From an uncultured Collinsella sp. (lineage in GTDB: Bacteria; Actinomycetota; Coriobacteriia; Coriobacteriales; Coriobacteriaceae), in assembly GCA_900540095.1 (NCBI GenBank), contig UQEO01000036.1, positions 1 to 17,716 on the forward strand: a stretch of DNA of 17,716 nt, in the 5' to 3' direction. Positions 7,135-14,003 of this stretch are shown piece by piece. A model generated the notes under the pieces. The model saw only the letters and a program-made list of their open reading frames with translations, did no database searches and was not told where the DNA came from. The position numbers were made by a program, and so were the translations under genes. Every line of letters begins with the position of its first letter. The first letter of the stretch is position 1.

Positions 7135-7692
7135 CTAGCTCAGCATTGCATCCATCATCTCGGAGTTGACGGAGTCGTCGGCAGACCACTCACCGTCGTC
7201 GTTGCAGGTGTACTTGAAGATAACCGTGGTCTTCCTGGGCTCGGTGGCCTTGGTCACATCGACCATAACCTGACCGGCCATCTTGTACAGCTCGTCATCG
7301 GAAGGAACCGTGTCAAGCGCAGCGACCTTCTCCTGATACTGGGTGGAGAAGTCCTCGACGATCTTGTTCATAGACTTGCAGGTGATAGAGACCTCGGCGG
7401 TCGCGACACCCTTGTCCTCGTCGACCGTCACGTCGCCGATCTTGTAGTCAAAGCCCTCGAGATAGGTCTTGGCGTACTCCTTGGGATCGATACCCAGCTG
7501 CTCGAACTCGTCGCCCGAAGCCTCCTCCAGACCAGAGAGGAAGTCGTCGCCACCGTTCTTGACCTCGTCAAACTGTGTCGTAAGATCCTCGGTGATGAGC
7601 TCCTCAACCGAAGGACCTCCACAGCCGGAAAGTACGACCACGCATGCAACCAAGACGGCCATGAGGGGCGCAAGCAGCAGCTTCTTTTTCAT
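7135..7692 (-). CDS. Predicted lipoprotein, unknown function
   Basis: This 185-aa secreted lipoprotein starts at the ATG complementary to 7690-7692, behind a GGGAGGAAC ribosome site; a longer upstream open frame is rejected. The signal peptide MKKKLLLAPLMAVLVACVVV ends in the lipobox LSGC, with C24 as the lipid-modified residue. The mature part is acidic (EDLTTQFDEVKNGGDDF, DYKIGDVTVDEDKG) with alternating short helices and strands and ends DDSVNSEMMDAMLS. It resembles the small DUF-type lipoproteins common in gut Gram-positives, possibly DUF5105-like, but I do not recognise a specific function. It has its own promoter at 7758-7787, and repeat element D lies directly downstream. Confidence 0.85.
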   Translation of the reverse strand: MKKKLLLAPLMAVLVACVVVLSGCGGPSVEELITEDLTTQFDEVKNGGDDFLSGLEEASGDEFEQLGIDPKEYAKTYLEGFDYKIGDVTVDEDKGVATAEVSITCKSMNKIVEDFSTQYQEKVAALDTVPSDDELYKMAGQVMVDVTKATEPRKTTVIFKYTCNDDGEWSADDSVNSEMMDAMLS

Positions 7693-7757
7693 GTTGTTCC
7701 TCCCAATGAGCGGCACCGCGCTTCCCGGACGCGGCACACGTTGTAATAAGTAAGCCC

Positions 7758-7787
7758 ATACTATCCACTTATGAACACCCTCGGCAA
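7758..7787 (-). promoter_or_regulatory. Predicted promoter of the lipoprotein gene
   Basis: On the minus strand, TTGCCG (complement of 7782-7787) lies 18 bp before TAGTAT (complement of 7758-7763), fair matches to the sigma-70-type -35 and -10 boxes. It would give a leader of about 58 nt ending in the GGGAGG ribosome site. Confidence 0.5.
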
Positions 7788-7873
7788 CGCGAAGGCGTGG
7801 TCGGTTCGTTTTAGCGTCCGAACGGTTTGCAAGCCCGCCCAACGTGCAATAAAACGCTTCCCCACGGTGCAAT

Positions 7874-7902
7874 AAAAAAGGTGGCCGGAAAACCCGACCA
7901 CC
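7874..7902 (-). terminator. Intrinsic terminator of the PTS IIA gene
   Basis: On the minus strand GGTGGTCGG (complement of 7894-7902) pairs with CCGGCCACC (complement of 7880-7888) around a GTTTT loop, with one G-U pair, followed by six T (7879-7874). It lies 26 nt past the stop codon. This is a textbook rho-independent terminator and separates this gene from the lipoprotein gene. Confidence 0.85.
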
Positions 7903-7928
7903 CTTGCACATCCTTTGGACGCCGCAGT

Positions 7929-8465
7929 TTACTTGCGAACGACCTTAACGATGGCGTCACCGGCGGCGACGGCGGAGTCGGCCTCGACGGTAAGCTCGAC
8001 ATCGGCAAACTCGGCGGTGTTGGACACGGCCACCACGACGCAGTCCTTGTAACCGGCAGCAGCGATCTTGGCGCGGTCGATCTTGAGAATGGGCTGGCCG
8101 GCCTTCACGACGTCGTCGGCCTTGACGAAGCCCTCGAAGCCGTCACCGTTCATGTTGACGGTATCGACACCAACGTGCACCAGAACCTCGATGCCGCTAT
8201 CGGACTGCAGACCCACGGCGTGACCCATGGTGACGGTCACCTTACCGTCGCAGGGAGCGTAGACCAGATCGTCCTCGGGCCACACAGCACAGCCCTTGCC
8301 CAGAACCTCGCCACCAAAGACGGGATCGGGCACGTCAGCCATCTTGATGACCTTGCCCTTGACGGGCGAGCACAGCACGTCGGCGCCAGCAGAAGCAGAG
8401 ATGGAGGCCGGAGCAGCGGCAGCCGCGGGCTCAGCCTTCTTCTTAAACATGTCAAACAGACCCAT
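7929..8465 (-). CDS. PTS glucose-type EIIA component (Crr-like)
   Basis: This is a stand-alone IIA domain of the glucose/sucrose PTS family. It takes phosphate from HPr and passes it to an IIB domain, and in some bacteria also signals carbon status. The 178-aa protein starts at the ATG complementary to 8463-8465, behind AGAGGAG. The N-terminus MGLFDMFKKK looks like the amphipathic membrane-tethering helix of E. coli Crr (MGLFDKLK), followed by an Ala/Pro linker to about residue 28. The core has SPVKGKVI, the MGHAVG histidine H82, and the phosphorylated-site motif VLVHVGVDTV with H97. The 15-residue spacing equals H75/H90 in E. coli. No IIB, IIC, HPr or EI gene is adjacent, so the permease partner must be elsewhere. 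Its own promoter is at 8515-8543 and its terminator at 7874-7902, so it is monocistronic. Confidence 0.93.
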   Translation of the reverse strand: MGLFDMFKKKAEPAAAAAPASISASAGADVLCSPVKGKVIKMADVPDPVFGGEVLGKGCAVWPEDDLVYAPCDGKVTVTMGHAVGLQSDSGIEVLVHVGVDTVNMNGDGFEGFVKADDVVKAGQPILKIDRAKIAAAGYKDCVVVAVSNTAEFADVELTVEADSAVAAGDAIVKVVRK

Positions 8466-8514
8466 ACGTTTTCTCCTCTTGATTAAGCGCAACGTTATGC
8501 GCATGCCTATGGTG

Positions 8515-8543
8515 ATTATAGTGCCAAATGGTTCAAATGCTAA
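8515..8543 (-). promoter_or_regulatory. Predicted promoter of the PTS IIA gene
   Basis: On the minus strand a perfect TATAAT (complement of 8515-8520) lies 17 bp downstream of TTAGCA (complement of 8538-8543). The predicted start of transcription leaves a leader of about 40 nt carrying AGAGGAG before the ATG. Confidence 0.7.
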
Positions 8544-8545
8544 GG

Positions 8546-8737
8546 TGGGGACTCGAATCGCGAGCCCTTCCCGGTAGTGCTCGCGGGACGAGCATCTCCT
8601 TTGCATCGCGGGTCGATAAGCCGAGTATCGTCTGCGCACGGGACGGGCAGAAGCGGGCGCACCAAACCCGATACTTCTTTTCGCTCTCGAGTCCTGCCGC
8701 CGCCCCGTCCCTGACACTTCCTGATACCGACCGAAAC
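8546..8737. other. Unassigned GC-rich intergenic stretch
   Basis: No gene is visible in this part of the 582-bp PTS/fic intergenic region. It contains a 7-bp inverted pair CGCGAGC (8559-8565) / GCTCGCG (8579-8585) and several short near-palindromes around CGGGTCGATAAGCCGAGTATCG-like sequence (8608-8630). It may be degenerate repeat DNA. Confidence 0.4.
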
Positions 8738-8739
8738 GT

Positions 8740-8775
8740 GCCAAAATAAACCCGTCCCTTTTTGGTAGGTTTGGC
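8740..8775. repeat. Repeat family A, copy 2
   Basis: CCAAAATAAACCCGTCCC, then TTTTTGGTAGG, matches the right arm of the nikR/hypF palindrome (517-545) almost base for base. CCAAAA and TTTTTGG can pair around a loop containing CCCGTCCC, and outer GCCAAA/TTTGGC also match. The stem-plus-loop layout is like the family B hairpins. It resembles REP-type dispersed repeats. Confidence 0.6.
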
Positions 8776-8804
8776 GAGTGTGGATTTTCGGACGCTTAAC
8801 TAAC

Positions 8805-8874
8805 GAGCGTGGATAATCTCCCACTTTGACTTTGAGGCCGTCACCGAGCCAAAAACGGGAGATTATCCACGTTC
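8805..8874. repeat. Palindromic repeat family C, copy 1 (left of fic)
   Basis: The arms GAGCGTGGATAATCTCCC (8805-8822) and GGGAGATTATCCACGTTC (8857-8874) form an 18-bp stem with one mismatch around a 34-nt loop. A second copy in the same orientation lies at 10247-10310, on the other side of fic. The loops share ACTTTGA at the left and GCCAAAA at the right. Confidence 0.8.
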
Positions 8875-8916
8875 ATTTTGGATGACCCCCTTGTACCAAG
8901 CCGAGCTCCATGGTCA

Positions 8917-9021
8917 AGTAATAACGACTTTTTATCATTAGATTGTTTACATCAATTCTAATAACTATTTAATCCTTAAACTCGTTATTAGAATTGATAT
9001 GATTAGCCTAATAACGAGTTT
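8917..9021 (+). promoter_or_regulatory. Operator-like repeat array and promoter region of fic
   Basis: This AT-rich stretch contains four copies of TAATAAC in both orientations: 8919-8925, 8959-8965, 8984-8990 (inverted) and 9009-9015. Two long perfect inverted pairs use the same copies: ATCAATTCTAATAAC (8951-8965) with its complement at 8984-8998, and AAACTCGTTATTAG (8978-8991) with its complement at 9008-9021. A weak promoter, TTGTTT (8944-8949) and TATTTA (8966-8971) with a 16-bp spacer, would lie under the operators. The likely binder is unknown; the winged helix of Fic itself is a candidate. Confidence 0.6.
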
Positions 9022-9047
9022 CCGGCACTAAAGATATGGAGGGCGCG

Positions 9048-10220
9048 ATGCAAATCGAGGAGAACGGCCAGGGAACGCTCCGCAATAATCTATCGGGGAA
9101 ATTGGCTTACTATTCGTTTTTTCCAACGCCCTTGCAATCATTGAGGCAGCTAAACCTCACCGAGGAAACCTATCGCACGCTTTCCGCATGCTCACGAAAG
9201 CTTGGAGAGCTTGAAGGCATGCTCTACTTTGTTCCCAACGCCGACATGTATCTGACAATGTACGTGCGCAAAGAAGCACTCCTTTCTTCGCAAATTGAGG
9301 GAACCCAGTGCACGTTTGACGACCTACTTAGTCCATCGCAAACACAACTCCATCATAAAGATGTCGCAGACGTCGTGAATTACGTCCGTGCTGTCGACCG
9401 CGGCGTAGAACTGCTCAAAAAGATGCCCTTGTGCACGAGACTTCTTAAGCAAGTTCATGCGGTCCTGCTGGACGGAGTGCGCGGAACGGAGAAGAATCCA
9501 GGCGAGCTGCGCTCCTCACAAAACTGGATTGGCCCCTCAGGCTGCACCATTGCAACCGCATCGTTTGTCCCTCCAAACATTGAAGATTTGAGCAACACGC
9601 TCCAGGACCTCGAACGCTTTATCAATGAGCCTCAAGTCGAAATGGATCCGATTGTGCGGGCGGCGCTCGTCCATTACCAATTTGAAACTGCCCATCCATT
9701 CCTAGACGGAAACGGTCGCCTGGGCAGGCTTCTCATTACACTTATGCTCATCAATGATGGCGTTCTTCATTCTTGCTTGTTCTATCCATCGTTCCAGTTC
9801 AAGAAAAATCGAAGCGAGTACTACCGGCAACTCACATCCGTAAGGGAGAGAGGCACTTACGAGGAATGGATAGAGTTTTTCTGCAACAGTCTTCTCGAGA
9901 GTGCGAAGGACTCGGTAGGGTCTTTAAAAAACCTTGTTGACCTCCATAACCGTTCCACAGCAACCATTACCGAAAATCTCGGAAGGACTGCTGCAAACGG
10001 GCAAAGGCTGTTGGGCATTCTTGAAGAGCACCCCATCGTCGACACCGCATTCATCGCTGCCCAACTCGATATCGGCAGGAGTACCGCGAGCTCGCTCGTC
10101 AAATCATTTGAAGAATTGGGTATCCTCCGTCCTCTCGACGAGTCAAGACAGAGATACCGGCAGTACGGGTATGAAGAGTATCTTTCGATTCTCAGGGAAG
10201 ACGCCGAGCCGATTAGATAG
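9048..10220 (+). CDS. Fic family protein with C-terminal winged helix
   Basis: Fic proteins transfer AMP (or another phosphate-containing group) from a nucleotide to hydroxyl side chains of target proteins. I prefer the ATG at 9048 (390 aa), with GGAGGG at 9038-9043; the in-frame ATG at 9036 lies within that site. The complete catalytic motif HPFLDGNGRLGR is at residues 216-227 (H216 catalytic). An N-terminal SSQIEGT motif with E84 matches the inhibitory (S/T)xxxE(G/N) helix of class II Fic proteins, so the enzyme is probably auto-inhibited. The last 70 residues (VDTAFIAAQLDIGRSTASSL, then a RYRQYGYEEY wing) form a winged helix, suggesting DNA binding and self-regulation. GC content and codon use are visibly lower-GC than in neighbouring genes, and palindromic repeats flank it on both sides, consistent with acquisition. 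No antitoxin-like small gene is adjacent. The target protein is unknown. Confidence 0.9.
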   Translation: MQIEENGQGTLRNNLSGKLAYYSFFPTPLQSLRQLNLTEETYRTLSACSRKLGELEGMLYFVPNADMYLTMYVRKEALLSSQIEGTQCTFDDLLSPSQTQLHHKDVADVVNYVRAVDRGVELLKKMPLCTRLLKQVHAVLLDGVRGTEKNPGELRSSQNWIGPSGCTIATASFVPPNIEDLSNTLQDLERFINEPQVEMDPIVRAALVHYQFETAHPFLDGNGRLGRLLITLMLINDGVLHSCLFYPSFQFKKNRSEYYRQLTSVRERGTYEEWIEFFCNSLLESAKDSVGSLKNLVDLHNRSTATITENLGRTAANGQRLLGILEEHPIVDTAFIAAQLDIGRSTASSLVKSFEELGILRPLDESRQRYRQYGYEEYLSILREDAEPIR

Positions 10221-10246
10221 GCATCGCAGCCCAGGCAAATTAAAGC

Positions 10247-10310
10247 GAGCGCGGATAATCTCCCACTTTGAGCCCGCACACAGGCCAAAACTGGGAGATT
10301 ATCCACGCTC
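10247..10310. repeat. Palindromic repeat family C, copy 2 (right of fic)
   Basis: The arms GAGCGCGGATAATCTCCC (10247-10264) and GGGAGATTATCCACGCTC (10293-10310) form an 18-bp stem with one mismatch around a 28-nt loop. It is a direct repeat of 8805-8874. It starts 27 nt after the fic stop and could fold at the 3' end of its transcript. Confidence 0.8.
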
Positions 10311-10318
10311 ATTCCTGA

Positions 10319-10349
10319 GTAGTCATTTATGAACGTCCCCAATGACTAC
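10319..10349. repeat. REP-like hairpin repeat, family B copy 2
   Basis: GTAGTCATT (10319-10327) and AATGACTAC (10341-10349) pair perfectly around the 13-nt loop TATGAACGTCCCC. Copy 3 at 13066-13096 has the same 9-bp stem and 13-nt loop design with different stem bases. A further CAATGACTAC follows at 10351-10360. The GTAG at the stem foot recalls the GTAG/GGAG tetranucleotide of RAYT-associated REPs. Confidence 0.7.
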
Positions 10350-10376
10350 CCAATGACTACCACGGCAACGCCGATG

Positions 10377-10531
10377 TTTTGGCAACGCCAGCGAGCGGGT
10401 CGCATTTGTGACAAGGTGACGTGAAACGAAAGGGCGCTGACCTTCTGGTCGCGCCCTTGAAGTTGAACGTCAGATTGTCCAAATGCGGCCCGCACAGCGT
10501 CGACCGGTCCGCCGTTCGGCAGAACGGCGGA
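10377..10531 (+). repeat. Composite structured element D, copy 2
   Basis: This has the same layout as 6974-7131: TTTTGGCAACG (10377-10387), a 7-nt spacer, a 99-nt hairpin (10395-10493), CAGCGTCGA, and a 10-bp hairpin (10508-10517 / 10522-10531, loop GGCA) ending 2 nt before the pyrE stop. The stems are GCGGGTCGCATTT (10395-10407) with 10481-10493 (one G-U pair), GACAA/TTGTC, TGACGT/ACGTCA, AAC/GTT, and AAGGGCGC-T-GACC with GGTC-GCGCCCTT. The loop and bulge sequences GAAAC, GAAGTTGA and the single T are the same as in copy 1 while most stem bases differ. It lies in the convergent gap between fic and pyrE. Confidence 0.75.
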
Positions 10532-10533
10532 AC

Positions 10534-11214
10534 CTACTTGACTCCGTACTGCTCGTAGTAGGCGTCGATGGCGGTCTTGAGCTCGTCGTCGATGACAACC
10601 TTGCCGTCGATCTCGTGGTTGTAGAGGGTCTCGACGACCTCAGCCATGGAGACGATGCTCGCGACGGGGAAACCGTACTTGGCCTCGATCTCCTTCTGCG
10701 CGGTGGTCACACCGCCCTTGCCGACCTCCATGCGGTTGAGGGACACGATCAGGCCCTTGATCTCGACATCGGCAGCAGCCTTGACCTTGGGATAGGTCTC
10801 GTCGATGGACTTGCCGCTGGTGGTAACGTCCTCGACCATGACCACACGGTCGCCGTCCTTGGGCTCATAACCCAGCAGGTTGCCCTTATCGGCACCGTGG
10901 TCCTTGGCCTCCTTGCGGTCGCAGCAGTACTTGACCTCCTTGCCGTACAGCTCGTGGTAGGCAATTGCGGTCACGACGGCCAGCGGAATGCCCTTGTAGG
11001 CCGGTCCAAACAGCACATCAAAGTCGTCGCCAAAGTTATCGTGGATGGCCTGGGCGTAATACTCGCCCAGCTTCTTGAGCTGATAGCCCGTCACGTAAGC
11101 GCCGGCGTTCATAAAGAACGGGGACTGACGGCCGCTCTTGAGCGTAAAGCTGCCGAACTTAAGGACGTCGGACTCGACCATGAACTTGATGAACTCTTGC
11201 TTGTAAGCCTCCAT
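10534..11214 (-). CDS. pyrE: Orotate phosphoribosyltransferase
   Basis: PyrE converts orotate and PRPP to orotidine 5'-monophosphate in de novo pyrimidine synthesis. The 226-aa protein starts at the ATG complementary to 11212-11214, with AGAGGAG 6 nt upstream; a longer open frame to 11331 is rejected. It shows the N-terminal FGSFTLKSGRQSPFF segment of OPRTases, FGPAYKGIPLA, the flexible-loop region (DRKEAKDHG), and the PRPP-binding signature VVMVEDVTTSGKSI. The length fits the longer PyrE subgroup. No other pyrimidine gene is next to it. Repeat element D abuts its 3' end, and a 120-bp gap separates it from the LuxR gene upstream. Confidence 0.95.
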   Translation of the reverse strand: MEAYKQEFIKFMVESDVLKFGSFTLKSGRQSPFFMNAGAYVTGYQLKKLGEYYAQAIHDNFGDDFDVLFGPAYKGIPLAVVTAIAYHELYGKEVKYCCDRKEAKDHGADKGNLLGYEPKDGDRVVMVEDVTTSGKSIDETYPKVKAAADVEIKGLIVSLNRMEVGKGGVTTAQKEIEAKYGFPVASIVSMAEVVETLYNHEIDGKVVIDDELKTAIDAYYEQYGVK

Positions 11215-11334
11215 GCGGGCTCCTCTCGTAATCGCGTACGTGCTCTTCAGTTTAGCACAGGCGAGGCGTCGATGTGGGCGTGCTTTGAGGCCACATCCCC
11301 CGTTAGAGTAAGGGACTGGGCGGCGGCTCATACG

Positions 11335-12879
11335 CTAGTCCTTGGGTGTCCAGGACCAGAAGAAGTTGATGAGGGCCACGCGCGAGGCGGTGCTGGTCTT
11401 TTTGTTGATCGAGGAAATGTGACGATAGAGCGTGGAGCGCGAAAGGAAAAGCGTTGTGGCGATGTCCTGAACGCTCTGGTCCGAAACGACCAAGACCTCA
11501 AGAATATCGTGCTCGCGCTCTGTAAGCCCAAAGGTGGCGACGAAAGCATCGAGGCGTTCATCGGACGTGAGCTCCGCCGCCTCCACGGGCTCGGGGTCGG
11601 GGCATGTGGGCGCAAGATCCCCACCAAGATCGTCGGTGGCAAGCGGCAGGCCATCCTGCATCACGGCATCATCGGCTCGTTGCCCCAACTGCCCCAGCAG
11701 CGTAATCGCAATGCCCACAAACATCACGAGCGCTGCACCGACCGCAGCCAGCACATTTTGACTCGAGATAATCGCCACTGCCGGCGCCGTCACGAACATC
11801 GAGCACACGTTGTTGACGACGCGACCCATGCACGGCCAAAAATATGACCAGCGCGCATAGAGCGAGACGGCGGCATATTTTGTGGTAAAGAACACCACGA
11901 AAAAGCCCGAGCCCAGATAAAAGATGATCGTGGCAGCAAGCTCGTTGCCGCCATTGCCATCGACGACGAGCACAAAGAACGAAAGCGTGGACAGTATGGC
12001 GGCACACGTCATGCCGATATTCATATACGAGCGGCCGTGCAGGTCAAATAGTGCGCCAGCGACCAACGAGCTCACGACAAGCAGCAGGCGCGGCCAATCG
12101 CCCAAATCGACGGCTCCGACAGCATGCAGGGTCGTGAAGCCCGCGTTGAGAGCGGCGAATACGCCGGAAAGATACGCCGTCGCCACGGTCAGGCGAACTA
12201 CGGCGCGACGGAATGCCGCCTTTGCCTCGGGATCGTCATGCCACTTGGCGCCATATTCCAGAGCATCTACCGAAAGCCCGGCAGCACTGGGTTCAAAGTT
12301 GGGATTGGACTCGTCGCGCAGCTTGGCGCGTCGGGCACCGTGGAGCAACGCCAGCTGCGCGATCGCGCAGACGACCAGAACAGCCTGCTGAGGAATGCCG
12401 GCAGGCATCACCATGTGGTTGAGCACCTGCACCAGAACGCCCATGGCGTAGGAAAGTGCAGCCGCACGCGCCAAGCAGGGCGTCCGTGCAAAGCGCCGCG
12501 CAAAGTTTGCATGGGCAGTCGATCCGCAGTAGCCCAGCGCGCAGCACGCCACCAAACCGCCGGCAATTACTACCTCAAACCGCACTGCCGTAATCATCAG
12601 CAGCAACGCCGATACCAACAGCACGCCTGTAATATCGCTCGTCGCATCGATCGTCTGGGGAAGGCGATAGTACAGAAATGGGCGCACGAAAAAGCCAATC
12701 ACGCTCGCGCCGACAACGATGCTCTCGTAGATGACGACCTCACTCGATGGCACGAACTCGGCCATGCGCACATCAAAGAGATACTCGCACGCCAAAAACG
12801 TGAAGAAGAACAGCGCCAGGCATATAATCTCCCGAATGCCCCGACGCAAATATGCGGTTGTGTCTCCCATGCCCCTCAT
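11335..12879 (-). CDS. Membrane-spanning LuxR-family regulator
   Basis: This 514-aa protein has about twelve hydrophobic segments (residues about 15-410), arranged as in MFS-like transporters, followed by an acidic linker and a LuxR-type helix-turn-helix at about 452-506 (LTEREHDILEVLVVSDQSVQ, then DIATTLFLSRSTLYRHISSI). One-component regulators of this build, with a membrane sensor fused to a LuxR DNA-binding domain, are abundant in Coriobacteriia such as Eggerthella. They often sit beside the genes they control. The ligand is unknown. The start could be the ATG at 12879, which follows a GGGGGG stretch, or the one at 12870. The gene diverges from the zinc-ribbon/SPFH operon beginning at 13242, which is a candidate target. 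Confidence 0.88.
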   Translation of the reverse strand: MRGMGDTTAYLRRGIREIICLALFFFTFLACEYLFDVRMAEFVPSSEVVIYESIVVGASVIGFFVRPFLYYRLPQTIDATSDITGVLLVSALLLMITAVRFEVVIAGGLVACCALGYCGSTAHANFARRFARTPCLARAAALSYAMGVLVQVLNHMVMPAGIPQQAVLVVCAIAQLALLHGARRAKLRDESNPNFEPSAAGLSVDALEYGAKWHDDPEAKAAFRRAVVRLTVATAYLSGVFAALNAGFTTLHAVGAVDLGDWPRLLLVVSSLVAGALFDLHGRSYMNIGMTCAAILSTLSFFVLVVDGNGGNELAATIIFYLGSGFFVVFFTTKYAAVSLYARWSYFWPCMGRVVNNVCSMFVTAPAVAIISSQNVLAAVGAALVMFVGIAITLLGQLGQRADDAVMQDGLPLATDDLGGDLAPTCPDPEPVEAAELTSDERLDAFVATFGLTEREHDILEVLVVSDQSVQDIATTLFLSRSTLYRHISSINKKTSTASRVALINFFWSWTPKD

Positions 12880-13241
12880 GGTTAACCCCCCAGCCGCTCA
12901 ATTGTCTGGAAATCTTTTTTAACAAAGAACCAGTCTCAATATCGAAGCCAGGCTCGAAATGTTGCCAATTCGACCCCAGCCGTCCACATCACGCCGCGAT
13001 TTTGAGCCGCATGGACCAGAAGGGACGCGCGCGATCTCTAGCTCGGCCAGGAGTGTCTCCAACTACCACTCATTTAAGTACGTCCCCAATGAGTGGCCGA
13101 AGAGTGTCCCCGGCGTCCAATCAAAAAATGGGCCATGTGTCCCAGTTGTGGAGACTCGTTGAGCCGTCTGGGTATCGTGAAAGATCGCGCGCTCGCCCAT
13201 CATCAAAAGTGACACACGCTACCTGTTGATGGGAGGCAGCC
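12880..13241. other. Divergent intergenic region, 362 bp
   Basis: This region separates the LuxR regulator gene (-) from the DUF4428 operon (+). No convincing gene is seen in it. The left 170 bp show no clear structure. A REP-like hairpin lies at 13051-13096, and the last part has the GGGAGG ribosome site (13231-13236) of the gene at 13242. I could not place a confident promoter for either side. Confidence 0.5.
13051..13096. repeat. REP-like hairpin repeat, family B copy 3
   Basis: CCACTCATT (13066-13074) pairs perfectly with AATGAGTGG (13088-13096) around TAAGTACGTCCCC, the counterpart of 10319-10349 with compensating base changes in the stem. The upstream GAGTGTCTCCAACT matches 6851-6864. 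AGAGTGTCCCC follows at 13101-13111. Confidence 0.7.
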
Positions 13242-13979
13242 ATGGGCTTCTTTGACAAGATGTTCGAGAAGAAAGAGTGCGCGATTTGCGGTACCGAGCT
13301 GGGACTTTTGGGAAAGACCAAAATCAACGAAGGCTACCTGTGCAAAGAGTGCGCCAGCAAGCTCTCCCCCTTCTTTAGTGGTTGGCGCTCCAGCACCGCG
13401 GACGATATCCGCGAGCAACTCGCCTACCGCGAGGCCAATGCCGAGCGTCTGGCGTCGTTCAACCCCACGCGCACGCTCTCTGCCGGGCGCACCAACATCA
13501 TGCTCGACGAAGACGCGGGCCTGCTGATCATTACCTCGCAGAGCCGCTGGCGCGACGCCAATCCCGACATCATCGAGTTCTCACAGGTACTCGGCTGCGA
13601 TATGGATATCGACGAGCATCGCACCGAGATCTATCGCGAGACCAAGGACGGCGAGCGCGAGAGCTACAACCCACCGCGCTACGACCTGGATTACGACTTT
13701 AACCTGACCATCCACGTCAACACGCCGTACTTTACCGAGATCAACCTGCGCGTGAACGACTCCACCATCGATCAGCGCGGATCCATCGAGTACCGCGAGG
13801 CCAAGCGCCAGGCAACCGAAGTCCGCGATGCGTTGATGCAGCTGCGCCAGGAGACGCGTGACAGCGTCGTGGCCGCTAAGGCCCCCAAGACCGCGGTCAC
13901 CTGTCCATTCTGCGGTGCAACCACCATTCCCGATGCTAGTGGGCGCTGCGAATACTGCGGCGGTGCCATCGGCGCATAG
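13242..13979 (+). CDS. DUF4428-type protein with N- and C-terminal zinc ribbons
   Basis: This 245-aa soluble protein of unknown function starts at an ATG behind GGGAGG. The N-terminus (MGFFDKMFEKKECAICGTEL) holds a treble-clef-like knuckle with C13, C16, C34 and C37, the DUF4428 pattern. The centre (residues 80-190) is predicted mainly beta, rich in charged residues. The C-terminus is a zinc ribbon, C221-x2-C224 and C236-x2-C239. It opens a four-gene run with 24 bp to the next gene. By analogy with other zinc-ribbon/SPFH clusters it may act as a cytosolic partner of the membrane proteins that follow, but no enzymatic residues are seen. Confidence 0.8.
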   Translation: MGFFDKMFEKKECAICGTELGLLGKTKINEGYLCKECASKLSPFFSGWRSSTADDIREQLAYREANAERLASFNPTRTLSAGRTNIMLDEDAGLLIITSQSRWRDANPDIIEFSQVLGCDMDIDEHRTEIYRETKDGERESYNPPRYDLDYDFNLTIHVNTPYFTEINLRVNDSTIDQRGSIEYREAKRQATEVRDALMQLRQETRDSVVAAKAPKTAVTCPFCGATTIPDASGRCEYCGGAIGA

Positions 13980-14003
13980 CCTCCGGCACGGAAAGGACCG
14001 ATC

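Noticed and set aside
8548..8600. tRNA-like sequence GGGGACTCGAATCGCGAG on the minus strand
   Set aside because: The T-loop-like TTCGA is present on the complement, but the flanking five bases do not pair as a T-stem and no acceptor or anticodon arms could be built.
9048..10220. Fic-type toxin-antitoxin pair
   Set aside because: No small antitoxin gene lies beside fic, and the protein carries its own inhibitory SSQIEGT motif.
10483..11847. 454-codon open frame on the plus strand
   Set aside because: It runs antisense to pyrE and the LuxR gene and has shadow-type composition with no recognisable domain.
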